Below, one piece after another: positions 1 to 9,266 of a DNA stretch of 64,000 bases. The DNA lies in contig NZ_JPON01000001.1 in the NCBI RefSeq assembly GCF_000733935.1, positions 1,782,501 through 1,846,500 on the forward strand, given 5' to 3'. The notes beneath the pieces are model-generated. The model had not been told where the DNA came from and made no database searches. It worked only from the letters and a program-made list of their open reading frames with translations. Source of the DNA: Methylomarinum vadi (GTDB lineage: Bacteria; Pseudomonadota; Gammaproteobacteria; Methylococcales; Methylomonadaceae). The stretch's first letter is position 1. The number at the start of each line of letters is the position of its first letter. The position numbers and the translations under genes are program-made.

Positions 1-204
<204 letters not shown>

Positions 205-347
205 CTAAATTTTTTAAAATTTGCCTATTATAATTGGATTAAGACGCTCTTAAGAACAAAATTCCTAATTACGCTATAATTTGTCATTAATTTATTAGTT
301 TACATACAATATGTAACTTTCAATAAAAATCATTTGAGTGCAGTCCA

Positions 348-1688
348 GTGAAAAATAAACTCTTCAAATCATTGTTATTAGGCAGCAGCACGATAGTAGC
401 GGCTGGGGCGTGCTACGCATTGATCTCACCTATCAGCAGCAGTAACGACAATGAATCGTCGACTGAAACCAGCATTCTTGCAACCAGCGCTAAGCCACAA
501 ATCAACAACCCGTTGATTTTAGACGATAGCGCCGCTTTGGAAAACACCCCCAAGGAAACGCTATCCGCATCCTCGCAAAACCTTAAAGAGATCAATCACA
601 CCGTCAAACGAGGAGAAAGCCTCTCCACCATTTTCTCCGCGCTGAATTTAAGCAAAACCGATTTGCACAAAATCATTCATGCCAACGAGATTGGAAAATT
701 ATTTGCATCCATCACTCCCGGCAAGGAAATTGTCGCCAAACTAGATAGCGACAATCAACTGCAACAGTTGATTTATCAAAAAGATTACATCGACACCTTG
801 ATTGCCAAACGCGACGGCGAAGACTTCGATGTAAAAAAAATCAGTAAAATCATCAGCAAGGAATCGGCCAGCGCCCAAGGCACCATCCATTCCTCACTAT
901 TTTGGGATGGCAAACAGGCCGGCTTATCGGATAAGTTGATCATGGAGATGGCTAATATTTTCGCCTGGGACATCGATTTTGCCCTGAATTTGCGCGAGGG
1001 CGACCAATTCACCGTGGTATATGAAAAGCTGTCCGTGGACGGTGAAGAAATCGATACCGGTAACATTATCGCCGCCGAATTCGTCAACCAAGGACACACT
1101 TATACCGCCGTTCGTTTTGAAGACAAACAGGGCAATGCCAACTATTACACACCGCAAGGCGACAGCATGCGCAAGGCGTTTTTACGCACACCGGTGGAAT
1201 TTGCCCGCATCAGTTCGCACTTCAACCTAAAACGCAAACATCCCGTATTAAACCGCATCCGCGCTCACAAAGGCGTCGATTACGCGGCACGCACAGGAAC
1301 CCCGGTTAAAACAACCGGCGACGGCAAGATCGTTTTTCGCGGCCGCAAAGGCGGCTACGGCAATGTCGTCATTGTTCAACACGGCCAAAAATACTCCACC
1401 CTCTACGCTCATTTAAACGGCTTTAAGCGAGGACAAAAAAGAGGTTCGCGGATCAAACAGGGGCAAATCATCGGCTATGTCGGCAAAACAGGCTTAGCCA
1501 CAGGTCCTCATTTACATTATGAATTCCGCATCAATGGCGTACACCGCAACCCATTGACCGTCAAACTACCGCAAGCCAGTCCGATCAAGCCTTCGATGCT
1601 AGCGGAATTTAAAGCTCAAACCGCGCCTTTATTGGCCCAATTGGATAAAGCGAAAGCAAGCACCTTATTGGCACAGAACCAACAATAA
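348..1688 (+). CDS. Membrane-anchored M23 murein endopeptidase with LysM/OapA-like region
   Basis: 446-residue cell-envelope peptidase. Residues about 7-28 form a signal anchor; a LysM/OapA-like segment (HTVKRGESLSTIF) lies near residues 84-110; the C-terminal half is an M23 LytM domain. Zinc ligands are visible as H307 and D311 (HKGVD) and H388/H390 (HLHYE). The family cleaves D-amino-acid crosslinks in peptidoglycan, here presumably during growth (MepM/YebA type). The start is a GTG. The stop is five bases before anmK, so the two are likely cotranscribed, linking wall cleavage to recycling of anhydro-MurNAc. The exact bond cleaved cannot be told from sequence. Confidence 0.9.
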   Translation: MKNKLFKSLLLGSSTIVAAGACYALISPISSSNDNESSTETSILATSAKPQINNPLILDDSAALENTPKETLSASSQNLKEINHTVKRGESLSTIFSALNLSKTDLHKIIHANEIGKLFASITPGKEIVAKLDSDNQLQQLIYQKDYIDTLIAKRDGEDFDVKKISKIISKESASAQGTIHSSLFWDGKQAGLSDKLIMEMANIFAWDIDFALNLREGDQFTVVYEKLSVDGEEIDTGNIIAAEFVNQGHTYTAVRFEDKQGNANYYTPQGDSMRKAFLRTPVEFARISSHFNLKRKHPVLNRIRAHKGVDYAARTGTPVKTTGDGKIVFRGRKGGYGNVVIVQHGQKYSTLYAHLNGFKRGQKRGSRIKQGQIIGYVGKTGLATGPHLHYEFRINGVHRNPLTVKLPQASPIKPSMLAEFKAQTAPLLAQLDKAKASTLLAQNQQ

Positions 1689-1693
1689 ACCGT

Positions 1694-2818
1694 GTGTCTG
1701 AACTTTATATCGGCTTAATGTCAGGGACCAGCCTCGATGGAATCGATGCTGGTCTCGTCGATTTTAGGGATAACAAATGCGAAATCATCGCTTTTCACTA
1801 TTCCCCCTTTGACGAAACACTCAAACAACAATTGCGCCTTCTTAGTCAACCGGATACACCCGTATTCTTGACCGACCTAGGCGCCATGGACGCCCGGCTA
1901 GGCCGCCTGTTTGCCGAGGCGGTACACAATTTACTGGCAAACTCCCAAATTCCTGCCGATAGCATTGAAGCGATCGGCAGTCACGGCTTGACGATTTATC
2001 ACGCGCCACAAGCAGAATTTCCTTTTTCCCTGCAAATAGGCGATCCCAATATCATCGCCCAATCCACCGGAATCACTACGGTGGCCGACTTCCGTCGACG
2101 CGATATTGCCGCCCACGGACAAGGCGCTCCGCTGGTTCCGGCATTCCATCACCACTTTTTCGGAAAACGACAAAAAAACATTTGTGTCGTCAATATCGGC
2201 GGCATCGCCAACATTACCGTCTTAAGCAATGAAACGGCAATAGGCTTCGATACCGGCCCGGGCAACACGCTGCTGGATTATTGGATCGGCAGAAACCGGG
2301 GAAAAAGCCACGATGAAGGTGGCGAATGGGCCCGACAGGGCAAACCGGTCGATGACTTGTTGGAGCAATTGAAAAAAGACCCTTACTTTCAACTAGCCCC
2401 TCCGAAAAGCACCGGCAAGGAATATTTTTCCGGCCTTTGGCTGGAAAAACATCTCGGCAATTACAGTGACGTCCCAAGCCAAGACATCCAGGCGACATTA
2501 TGCCGATTAACGGCCGATACGATCACCGAGGCCATTAAAAAATACGCGCCGGCAACAGAAGAAACTTTGATTTGCGGCGGGGGCTGTCATAACCATTATT
2601 TATTGGAAATGATCGGGAGCAACCTGGATCACCCGGTTTCATCCACGGACGACTATGGCATAGACCCGGATCATGTTGAGGCGATCGCTTTCGCGTGGCT
2701 GGCCAGGCAAACCCTGCATAACCACCCCGGCAATCTACCGAAAGCAACGGGAGCCGAGGCTCCCGTGATTCTAGGGGGAATTTATCCCGGCGAACGCGGA
2801 TTACGCCGAGAAAGATGA
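1694..2818 (+). CDS. anmK: Anhydro-N-acetylmuramic acid kinase
   Basis: 374 residues, full length for AnmK. It phosphorylates and opens 1,6-anhydro-MurNAc to MurNAc-6-phosphate in cytoplasmic peptidoglycan recycling. The N-terminus carries the ATP-binding signature [14 protein letters not shown]; further family blocks are [23 protein letters not shown], here split as VADFRRRD and [11 protein letters not shown], and NIGGIAN with GFDTGPGN. The start is GTG, five bases after the peptidase stop. The 3' end overlaps the convergent erpA gene by 18 bases, so the last codons of both genes are read from the same DNA on opposite strands. Confidence 0.95.
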   Translation: MSELYIGLMSGTSLDGIDAGLVDFRDNKCEIIAFHYSPFDETLKQQLRLLSQPDTPVFLTDLGAMDARLGRLFAEAVHNLLANSQIPADSIEAIGSHGLTIYHAPQAEFPFSLQIGDPNIIAQSTGITTVADFRRRDIAAHGQGAPLVPAFHHHFFGKRQKNICVVNIGGIANITVLSNETAIGFDTGPGNTLLDYWIGRNRGKSHDEGGEWARQGKPVDDLLEQLKKDPYFQLAPPKSTGKEYFSGLWLEKHLGNYSDVPSQDIQATLCRLTADTITEAIKKYAPATEETLICGGGCHNHYLLEMIGSNLDHPVSSTDDYGIDPDHVEAIAFAWLARQTLHNHPGNLPKATGAEAPVILGGIYPGERGLRRER

Positions 2819-3133
2819 ACCGCAACCGCAGGTCGTGGTTGCGTTGGGGTTTCGGATCACGAACTGGGCGCCGGACAAATCTTCCTTATAATCGATCTCC
2901 GCGCCCTGCAGGTATTGAATACTCATCGAATCGATCAGCACGGTCACGCCGCCGTTTTCGATTTTAGTATCGTCTTCATTGACTTCCTCGTCGAAGGTAA
3001 AACCGTATTGAAAACCGGAACAACCGCCACCGGAAATATAGACTCTCAATTTGAGATTATCGTTACCTTCTTCTGCGATCAAAGCGCCAACCTTTTCGGC
3101 CGCACTGTCTGTAAAAATAATTGGATCTGCCAT
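2801..3133 (-). CDS. erpA: Iron-sulfur cluster insertion protein ErpA
   Basis: 110-residue A-type Fe-S carrier. The three cluster-ligating cysteines are present: C38 in [11 protein letters not shown] and C102/C104 in the C-terminal CGCGSSFS. Family members receive clusters from the ISC or SUF scaffold and pass them to apo-enzymes such as the isoprenoid enzymes IspG/IspH. Length and motifs fit ErpA better than IscA or SufA, and the neighbourhood (anmK, argC) is the usual erpA position in gammaproteobacteria. It is transcribed away from argC's coding direction end and converges with anmK, overlapping its last 18 bases. Confidence 0.95.
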   Translation of the reverse strand: MADPIIFTDSAAEKVGALIAEEGNDNLKLRVYISGGGCSGFQYGFTFDEEVNEDDTKIENGGVTVLIDSMSIQYLQGAEIDYKEDLSGAQFVIRNPNATTTCGCGSSFSA

Positions 3134-3198
3134 AAAAACTTAAAAACAATTAACTAGGATGGGTAAAGTATGACCATACCCAGCATTTTAGTCAAGAA

Positions 3199-4230
3199 TT
3201 ACGGATAAAGCGCCACGATCTCCAAACCGGCCCGCTCATCAAGCCCGAACATCAGATTCATATTCTGCAGGGCCTGGCCCGCGGCGCCTTTGACCAAATT
3301 ATCGATGACCGACAACACCACGATCGTGTTTCCCTGTTGAGGCCGATGAATGGCAATCTGGCAATTATTGCTGCCTTTCACATTGCGTGTATCCGGCTGA
3401 GCTCCCTGTGGCAACACATCGACAAAAGACTCTTCCGCATAACGCTGCTGATAAAGCGCCTGAACGTCACTCACATCGCCTATGATTCGTCCATATAAGG
3501 TCGCATGGATACCGCGAATCATCGGCAACAAATGCGGCACGAAGGTCAACCCGATGCTTTGCTCGGCAACCGTTTGCAAACCTTGCTTGATTTCGGGTAG
3601 ATGCCGATGCCCGCTGACGGCATAAGCCTTGAAACTTTCACCGGTCTCGCTCATCAACGTGGAAACCTGGGCCTTACGCCCCGCTCCGCTGACACCGGAT
3701 TTAACATCCGCTATCAGATTATCGAAATCGATCAAGCCGTGCTCGATCAATGGCAAGAACCCTAGCTGCACGGCGGTAGGATAACAACCCGGACAAGCCA
3801 GCAAGCGCGCCTGCTCGATTGCCGCACGATTGACTTCCGGCAGCCCGTATACGGCCTCGGCGATCAGATCGGGGCAAGCGTGCTCCATGCCATACCAATG
3901 TTGCCATTCCTGCGGGTCTTTAATGCGGAAATCCGCCGACAAATCGATGACTTTCACCCCCTGGGCCAGCAATTGCTCGGCCATCAGCATTGCCGTCCCA
4001 TTGGGCGTAGCGAAAAACACTACGTCGCAATCGGCCAGACTATCGACTGCCGGTTCACTGAACACCACATCGCATAATCCCCTCAGGCTCGGATACATAG
4101 CATCGACGCGCATTCCGGCATCCGAACGCGAAGTAACCACCGCGACTTCCACATCGGGATGCAACACCAACAACCGCAACAACTCCACCCCTGTATAGCC
4201 GGTTCCACCGACAACTCCCACTCGAATCAT
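3199..4230 (-). CDS. argC: N-acetyl-gamma-glutamyl-phosphate reductase
   Basis: 343 residues from the chosen ATG; catalyses NADPH-dependent reduction of N-acetylglutamyl phosphate to the semialdehyde in arginine biosynthesis. The N-terminus is the Rossmann motif [11 protein letters not shown], and the catalytic cysteine is C149 in ACPGCYPTA. An upstream in-frame start would add 12 residues, but the ATG at 4230 has AAGG seven bases upstream and matches the family N-terminus. An 81-base region separates it from the divergent oxidoreductase gene. Lies 65 bases upstream of erpA on the same strand, so readthrough into erpA is possible. Confidence 0.95.
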   Translation of the reverse strand: MIRVGVVGGTGYTGVELLRLLVLHPDVEVAVVTSRSDAGMRVDAMYPSLRGLCDVVFSEPAVDSLADCDVVFFATPNGTAMLMAEQLLAQGVKVIDLSADFRIKDPQEWQHWYGMEHACPDLIAEAVYGLPEVNRAAIEQARLLACPGCYPTAVQLGFLPLIEHGLIDFDNLIADVKSGVSGAGRKAQVSTLMSETGESFKAYAVSGHRHLPEIKQGLQTVAEQSIGLTFVPHLLPMIRGIHATLYGRIIGDVSDVQALYQQRYAEESFVDVLPQGAQPDTRNVKGSNNCQIAIHRPQQGNTIVVLSVIDNLVKGAAGQALQNMNLMFGLDERAGLEIVALYP

Positions 4231-4311
4231 GTTATGCCTTATCTCTCTTTTTCCATTTATCAACAAAATATAACTGCCTATATAATACAGATTTTTAGTT
4301 AATAATTAACC

Positions 4312-5289
4312 ATGATCGCCATAGAAATCTCAGAACCGGGACCGGTGGACGTACTCAAGCCAAGCGAGCGACCCGTTCCGGATCCAGCCTCTCGGCAGGT
4401 TGTCATTCAAGTCGCCGCGGCAGGCGTCAATCGACCCGATGTAATGCAGCGCCGCGGCTTATATCCGCCTCCTGCCGGCGCTTCCGACATTCCCGGCCTG
4501 GAAGTAGCCGGCGTAATCAGGGCTATCGGCGACCGGGTCGAAGACCTGAAAATCGGCGATCGGGTCTGCGCCCTCGTTTCGGGGGGCGGCTATGCCGAAT
4601 ATTGCCTTGCCAGCGCAGACCTCTGCCTGCCGATCCCCGAGGGGTTCGATTTCGTGCAAGCTGCGGCGCTACCGGAGACCTTCTTTACCGTGTGGAACAA
4701 TCTCTTCGACCGCGCACGCTTACAATGCGGAGAAACGTTGTTGGTCCATGGCGGTAGCGGCGGTATCGGCACGACAGCGATACAACTGGCCAAAGCCTTC
4801 GGCGCCAAAGTGATCGTTACGGCCGGCAACGCTGAAAAATGCCGTTTCTGCGAAAGACTCGGCGCGGATGCCGCCATTGATTACACCACTCAAGATTTTG
4901 TTGAAGAGATCGAAAAGTTAACCGCTGGAAACGGCGTCGAAGTGATTTTGGACATCATCGGTGGCGATTACTTCCCCCGCAACCTGAAAGCCTTGGCAAA
5001 CGAAGGACGCTTGGTGCAAATCGCAATCCAAAATGGCGCCAAAAGCGAGATCAATTTATGGGCGGTCATGCAAAAACGCCTCACCATCACCGGCTCGACC
5101 TTGCGGGCTCGGGAAGACAGCTTCAAGGCCGGAATTGCCGAACGGCTACGGCAAAGAGTCTGGCCGCTGCTGGCAAATAAAACAATCGAACCGGTAATCG
5201 ACAGCATCTTTCCCCTGGCCGAGGCGGCCGCCGCCCACGCCTTGATGGAAAGCAGCCAACACCTAGGAAAAATCATCTTAACGGTATAA
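4312..5289 (+). CDS. NAD(P)H quinone oxidoreductase, medium-chain dehydrogenase family
   Basis: 325-residue member of the zinc-free quinone reductase branch (PIG3/TP53I3 type) of medium-chain dehydrogenases. Visible are the N-terminal GroES-like fold (AAAGVNRPDVMQRRG and GLEVAGVI) and the nucleotide-binding loop HGGSGGIGTTAIQ near residues 144-156. No structural-zinc cysteine cluster is seen. Such enzymes reduce quinones or enones with NADPH in the cytoplasm; the natural substrate is unknown. The stop is two bases before sseA, indicating cotranscription and possibly a shared role in redox or electrophile handling (inference). Confidence 0.88.
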   Translation: MIAIEISEPGPVDVLKPSERPVPDPASRQVVIQVAAAGVNRPDVMQRRGLYPPPAGASDIPGLEVAGVIRAIGDRVEDLKIGDRVCALVSGGGYAEYCLASADLCLPIPEGFDFVQAAALPETFFTVWNNLFDRARLQCGETLLVHGGSGGIGTTAIQLAKAFGAKVIVTAGNAEKCRFCERLGADAAIDYTTQDFVEEIEKLTAGNGVEVILDIIGGDYFPRNLKALANEGRLVQIAIQNGAKSEINLWAVMQKRLTITGSTLRAREDSFKAGIAERLRQRVWPLLANKTIEPVIDSIFPLAEAAAAHALMESSQHLGKIILTV

Positions 5290-5291
5290 CC

Positions 5292-6137
5292 ATGTCCTAC
5301 AATACGATCATTTCGGCCGAACAACTGGCCAACCATCTCGACAATCCCGACTGGATCGTTTTCGATTGCCGCTTTTCTCTCGCCGATAGCGAAGCCGGTG
5401 GTAAAGCCTACCGCCTCGGCCATATAGCAAATGCCCGCTATGTCCATCTCGATAAGGATTTGTCCTCCGCGATCAGCGACTATAGCGGACGCCATCCGCT
5501 GCCGGACTTTTCCCTATTGGCGAAAAAACTTGGTCATTGGGGCGTTAAACATTCCTCCCAGGTTGTCGTTTACGACGACGCCGGCGGAGCATTTGCGGGG
5601 AGAATGTGGTGGCTGCTGCGCTGTATGGGTCACGACCGGGTCGCCTTACTCGATGGCGGCTTGCCGCAATGGCGACGCGAGGGCCACTCCTTAACGACTG
5701 CCCTGCCTAAAATACGTAAGACTCATTTCAGGGCCTATCTCGATAGCAAACAATGGTTGAGCGCAAGACAGGTGGAAGACGGTCTAGCCACTCGAAGCAT
5801 TACCTTGATCGATGCCAGACCGCCGGAAAGGTTTCGCGGCGAACAGGAACCGATCGACCCCATTGCGGGCCATGTTCCCAAAGCCCTGAACCGCCCTTTC
5901 CAGCAAAATCTGAATAAACAAGGCTGCTTCCTGCCAGCCGACCGACTCAAGCAGCAGTTTCTCGAATTGCTGGCAAAACGCGATGACCGGCAGGTCGTCC
6001 ACATGTGCGGCTCCGGAGTCACCGCCTGCCACAACCTTCTGGCCATGGAAATCGCCGGTTTGCCGGGTTCGAAGCTATACGCCGGCTCGTGGAGTGAATG
6101 GATACGGAATAAAAACCGGGGAATTGCCAAAGGCTGA
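5292..6137 (+). CDS. sseA: 3-mercaptopyruvate sulfurtransferase
   Basis: 281 residues, two rhodanese domains. The N-terminal inactive domain carries YVHLDKDLS and GRHPLP; the C-terminal active loop is CGSGVTA with catalytic C239. The CGSGVTA loop is the marker of mercaptopyruvate sulfurtransferases as opposed to thiosulfate sulfurtransferases (CRKGVT type). It transfers sulfur from 3-mercaptopyruvate to thiols or cyanide. Cotranscribed with the preceding quinone oxidoreductase (two-base gap). Convergent with trmL; a short hairpin lies between the two. Confidence 0.92.
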   Translation: MSYNTIISAEQLANHLDNPDWIVFDCRFSLADSEAGGKAYRLGHIANARYVHLDKDLSSAISDYSGRHPLPDFSLLAKKLGHWGVKHSSQVVVYDDAGGAFAGRMWWLLRCMGHDRVALLDGGLPQWRREGHSLTTALPKIRKTHFRAYLDSKQWLSARQVEDGLATRSITLIDARPPERFRGEQEPIDPIAGHVPKALNRPFQQNLNKQGCFLPADRLKQQFLELLAKRDDRQVVHMCGSGVTACHNLLAMEIAGLPGSKLYAGSWSEWIRNKNRGIAKG

Positions 6138-6139
6138 TG

Positions 6140-6157
6140 CGCTTTCATACGAAAGCG
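6140..6157. terminator. Hairpin between convergent sseA and trmL
   Basis: Seven-base arms CGCTTTC (6140-6146) and GAAAGCG (6151-6157) with a four-base loop, starting two bases after the sseA stop. No clear T-run on either side, so intrinsic termination is uncertain. Confidence 0.35.
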
Positions 6158-6171
6158 ATCTTAGCCATACT

Positions 6172-6645
6172 TCATGATTTGAGCAATGCTCCAGCAAAAG
6201 ACAGCTGCTTCCAGGCTTCGTACAACACAATCGCGACGGTATTGGACAAATTCAGGCTCCGGCTTTCCTGCTTCATCGGCAAATACAACTTTAATGCAGG
6301 GTCGTGCCGAGAGAGAAAGGAAATGGGAAGACCGCGGGTTTCCGGGCCAAATAACAACGCATCGCCGGGCTGAAAAGCCGCCTCGCTGTAGACCGTCGTG
6401 CCTTTGGTACTTAAGGCAAAAAGCCTGTTCGGCCTAGCTTTCTCGATATAGCCTTGCAAGGACGCATACTGCCTCACATTAACCCATTCGTGATAATCCA
6501 GACCGGCGCGGCGCAGTTTTTTGTCGTCAAGGTCAAACCCTAGCGGCTGTATCAAATGCAGGTGTGCGCCGGTGTTGGCGCACAATCTGATGATATTGCC
6601 GGTATTAGCCGGAATTTCCGGCTGATAGAGTACGATATCGAGCAT
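6172..6645 (-). CDS. trmL: tRNA (cytidine/uridine-34 2'-O-)-methyltransferase TrmL
   Basis: 157 residues from the ATG at 6645. SPOUT methyltransferase that 2'-O-methylates the wobble base of leucine tRNAs using SAM. Knot motifs are all visible: IPANTGNIIRLCANTG near the N-terminus, LFGPETRGLP centrally and LNLSNTVAIVLYEAW at the C-terminal knot. The start codon overlaps the glgP stop by one base (TAATG), so translation is probably coupled. A longer in-frame start exists but would lie inside glgP and lacks family support. Confidence 0.93.
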   Translation of the reverse strand: MLDIVLYQPEIPANTGNIIRLCANTGAHLHLIQPLGFDLDDKKLRRAGLDYHEWVNVRQYASLQGYIEKARPNRLFALSTKGTTVYSEAAFQPGDALLFGPETRGLPISFLSRHDPALKLYLPMKQESRSLNLSNTVAIVLYEAWKQLSFAGALLKS

Positions 6646-9146
6646 TAAAAGTCGACTTGAACGGGATCCAGCTTCCAAATCTCCTTGTTATAATCGCTGA
6701 TGGTGCGATCGGTGGAAAACTTGCCGCTACAGGCCGTATTGATAATACTCATGCGAGTCCAACGTTCCTTATCCCGGTAAGCTTCTTCGACCCGTCTTTG
6801 CGCATCGACATAACTGCGGAAATCGGCAATCGTCATCCACGGATCATTCGGGCTTTTCAACGAGCCGACGATATCGTCGAAAATGCCGGGTTCGAATTGG
6901 TTGAAGTGACCGCATTCCAATAACTTCATCACGCCCTGTAAATCCGGGTCCTGATCGATAATGGCCTGCGGATTGTAATGGTTGCGTTTTTCCTGGACTT
7001 CTTCCTCGGTCAAGCCGAACAAGAAGAAGTTATCGTCGCCGACTTCCTCCCTGATTTCGATGTTGGCGCCATCCAGCGTGCCAATGGTCAACGCGCCGTT
7101 CATCATGAACTTCATATTACCGGTACCGGACGCCTCTTTGCCGGCGGTGGAAATCTGCTCGGACAAATCCGCCCCCGGACAAATTTTTTCCATCGCCGAA
7201 ACGCGATAATTCGGCAAAAAGACCAATTTCAGCTTATCGCCGACATCGGGGTCATGATTGATCACATTGGCGACATTATTGATCAATTTGATCACTTTCT
7301 TCGCCATCGCGTAACCCGGCGCCGCCTTGCCGCCGATCAAAACGCAACGATTGGTCCAATTAGCGATATCCCCCCGTTTGATCCGGTCATACAGATGGAT
7401 GACATGCAACACGTTCAAGGTTTGCCGCTTATATTCGTGAATTCTCTTGACCTGTACATCGAACAAGGCATCGACACTCAGTTCGATGTCGTACTCCTCC
7501 TTCTTGTAATCGATCAAACGCTGTTTGCTGAATTGCTGCAATTCGTACCATTTCTTCCTGAATGCAGCATTGTCGGCATAAGGCTTTAATTTAGACAACT
7601 CGGACAAATCGGTAATCCAGCCATCGCCGATCGTTTCGGTAATCAATTTGGCCAATTCCGGATTACATGCAGCCAACCAACGTCTAGGCGTCACGCCATT
7701 GGTTTTGTTATTGAATTTTTCCGGCCAGAACTCATAAAAATCCCTGAACAATCCTTCCTGCAGCAGTTTTGAATGCAGTTCGGCAACACCATTGATCGAG
7801 AAACTGCCAACGATCGCGAGATAAGCCATACGCACCTGCTTGTCGTGCCCTTCCTCGATGATGGACATTCTGCGCATACGGTCGAAATCGCCGGGCCAAT
7901 GGGCCGATACTTCGGCCATAAAATGGGCATTGATTTCGAAAATAATTTCCATCAAGCGCGGCAGCAAGCTCTGCATCAGACCGACCGACCATTTCTCCAG
8001 CGCTTCCGGCAGCAAGGTATGGTTGGTATAGGCCATCGTATTGCGGGTGATGTTCCAAGCGGCATGCCAATCCAAACCGTGAATATCCATCAACAAACGC
8101 ATCAACTCCGCAACGGCGATGCTTGGATGGGTATCGTTCAATTGAAAGCAGTTTTTCTCGGCAAAGTGGGTAAAATCATTGCCGTGGCGTCCCACCCAAT
8201 TGGCGATCACATCCTGCAAACTGGCCGATGCCAGTAAATATTGCTGCTGCAGCCTCAATGCCTTGCCATTTTCGTTGGCATCGTTCGGGTAAAGCACCAT
8301 GGTGATGTTTTCCGCGGTGTTTTTCTCAGCGACCGATTCAGCGTAATCGCCGGCGTTAAATTCCTGCAGATTGAATTCTTCCGTCGCAGTTGCCTTCCAC
8401 AGACGCAGAGTGTTTACGGTACCATTTTTATAACCGGGGATCGGGGTGTCATAAGGTACGGCTAACACATCGTTGGTATTGACCCAACAAACCCGTTTAC
8501 GGCCGCGTTCGTCGATATGGGCTTCGGTGTGGCCGCCAAATTTGACCCGATGCGTATACTCGGGCCGCTCGATTTCCCACACATTGCCATTACGCAACCA
8601 ATGATCCGGCTTCTCCACCTGCTCGCCGTTCTCAATGACTTGGCAAAACATTCCGTATTCATAGCGCAAACCATAGCCAGTGACGGGCAATTGCAAGGTC
8701 GCGCAACTGTCGATAAAACACGCCGCCAGGCGCCCCAGACCGCCATTGCCGAGACCGGCATCCGGTTCGGCATCGATCAGTTCTTCCAACTCCAGCCCTA
8801 AATCGTAAAGCGCCTCGCCGACGACATCGTTGACGCCTAGGTTCAGCATCGCATTGCTCAACGAGCGCCCCATCAAGTATTCCATCGACAGATAGAAGGC
8901 GGTTTTGCAGTTTTCATTGCGATAGGCGTTGTAAGTGTTTTTCCAACGCTCCACCAGCCTGTCGCTTATCGCCAACGACAAAGCTTCGTAGGCATAATGC
9001 GGTGAACGGCAATTTTCATCGCGCCCCAAGCGATGACTGTAGTAATGCTTGAAATCATCGATAAAATCTTTCTTCGACATCCCCAACTTGGGTAGTTTAG
9101 TGATATCGGACTTGGGGTTACTTTTCTGAAAGATACTTGTGGGCAT
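6645..9146 (-). CDS. glgP: Glycogen/starch phosphorylase
   Basis: 833 residues, full length for the family. It releases glucose-1-phosphate from alpha-1,4-glucan ends. The pyridoxal-phosphate lysine is K679 in EASGTGNMKFMMNG; the N-terminal active-site block NGGLGRLAACF is intact. I chose the ATG at 9146 because AGG lies eight bases upstream; a TTG two codons earlier is also open. No other glycogen genes are in the window, so the phosphorylase stands apart from synthesis genes. Followed by trmL with a one-base overlap. A secA terminator precedes it, so it likely has its own promoter in 9147-9184. Confidence 0.95.
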   Translation of the reverse strand: MPTSIFQKSNPKSDITKLPKLGMSKKDFIDDFKHYYSHRLGRDENCRSPHYAYEALSLAISDRLVERWKNTYNAYRNENCKTAFYLSMEYLMGRSLSNAMLNLGVNDVVGEALYDLGLELEELIDAEPDAGLGNGGLGRLAACFIDSCATLQLPVTGYGLRYEYGMFCQVIENGEQVEKPDHWLRNGNVWEIERPEYTHRVKFGGHTEAHIDERGRKRVCWVNTNDVLAVPYDTPIPGYKNGTVNTLRLWKATATEEFNLQEFNAGDYAESVAEKNTAENITMVLYPNDANENGKALRLQQQYLLASASLQDVIANWVGRHGNDFTHFAEKNCFQLNDTHPSIAVAELMRLLMDIHGLDWHAAWNITRNTMAYTNHTLLPEALEKWSVGLMQSLLPRLMEIIFEINAHFMAEVSAHWPGDFDRMRRMSIIEEGHDKQVRMAYLAIVGSFSINGVAELHSKLLQEGLFRDFYEFWPEKFNNKTNGVTPRRWLAACNPELAKLITETIGDGWITDLSELSKLKPYADNAAFRKKWYELQQFSKQRLIDYKKEEYDIELSVDALFDVQVKRIHEYKRQTLNVLHVIHLYDRIKRGDIANWTNRCVLIGGKAAPGYAMAKKVIKLINNVANVINHDPDVGDKLKLVFLPNYRVSAMEKICPGADLSEQISTAGKEASGTGNMKFMMNGALTIGTLDGANIEIREEVGDDNFFLFGLTEEEVQEKRNHYNPQAIIDQDPDLQGVMKLLECGHFNQFEPGIFDDIVGSLKSPNDPWMTIADFRSYVDAQRRVEEAYRDKERWTRMSIINTACSGKFSTDRTISDYNKEIWKLDPVQVDF

Positions 9147-9183
9147 AATCAATACCTGTCTGTGAGTTTTAATTCTGCAAATA

Positions 9184-9224
9184 GAAAAGCCGGATTGCTA
9201 CAGAAAACTCTGATTATATCCGGC
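9184..9224 (-). terminator. Probable intrinsic terminator after secA
   Basis: Arms GCCGGAT and ATCCGGC (9189-9195 and 9218-9224) with a 22-base loop; on the minus strand the stem is followed by CTTTTC. It lies 43 bases past the secA stop and before glgP. The loop is long, which weakens the call. Confidence 0.55.
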
Positions 9225-9266
9225 CTTTTCCGAAATGAAGACTGTATTTATTGCAGGACTAAGCCA

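Noticed and set aside
2801-2818. Overlap of anmK and erpA as a sign of a misannotated end
   Set aside because: Both stops are supported by full-length family C-termini (ErpA needs its CGCG tail), so the convergent overlap is real.
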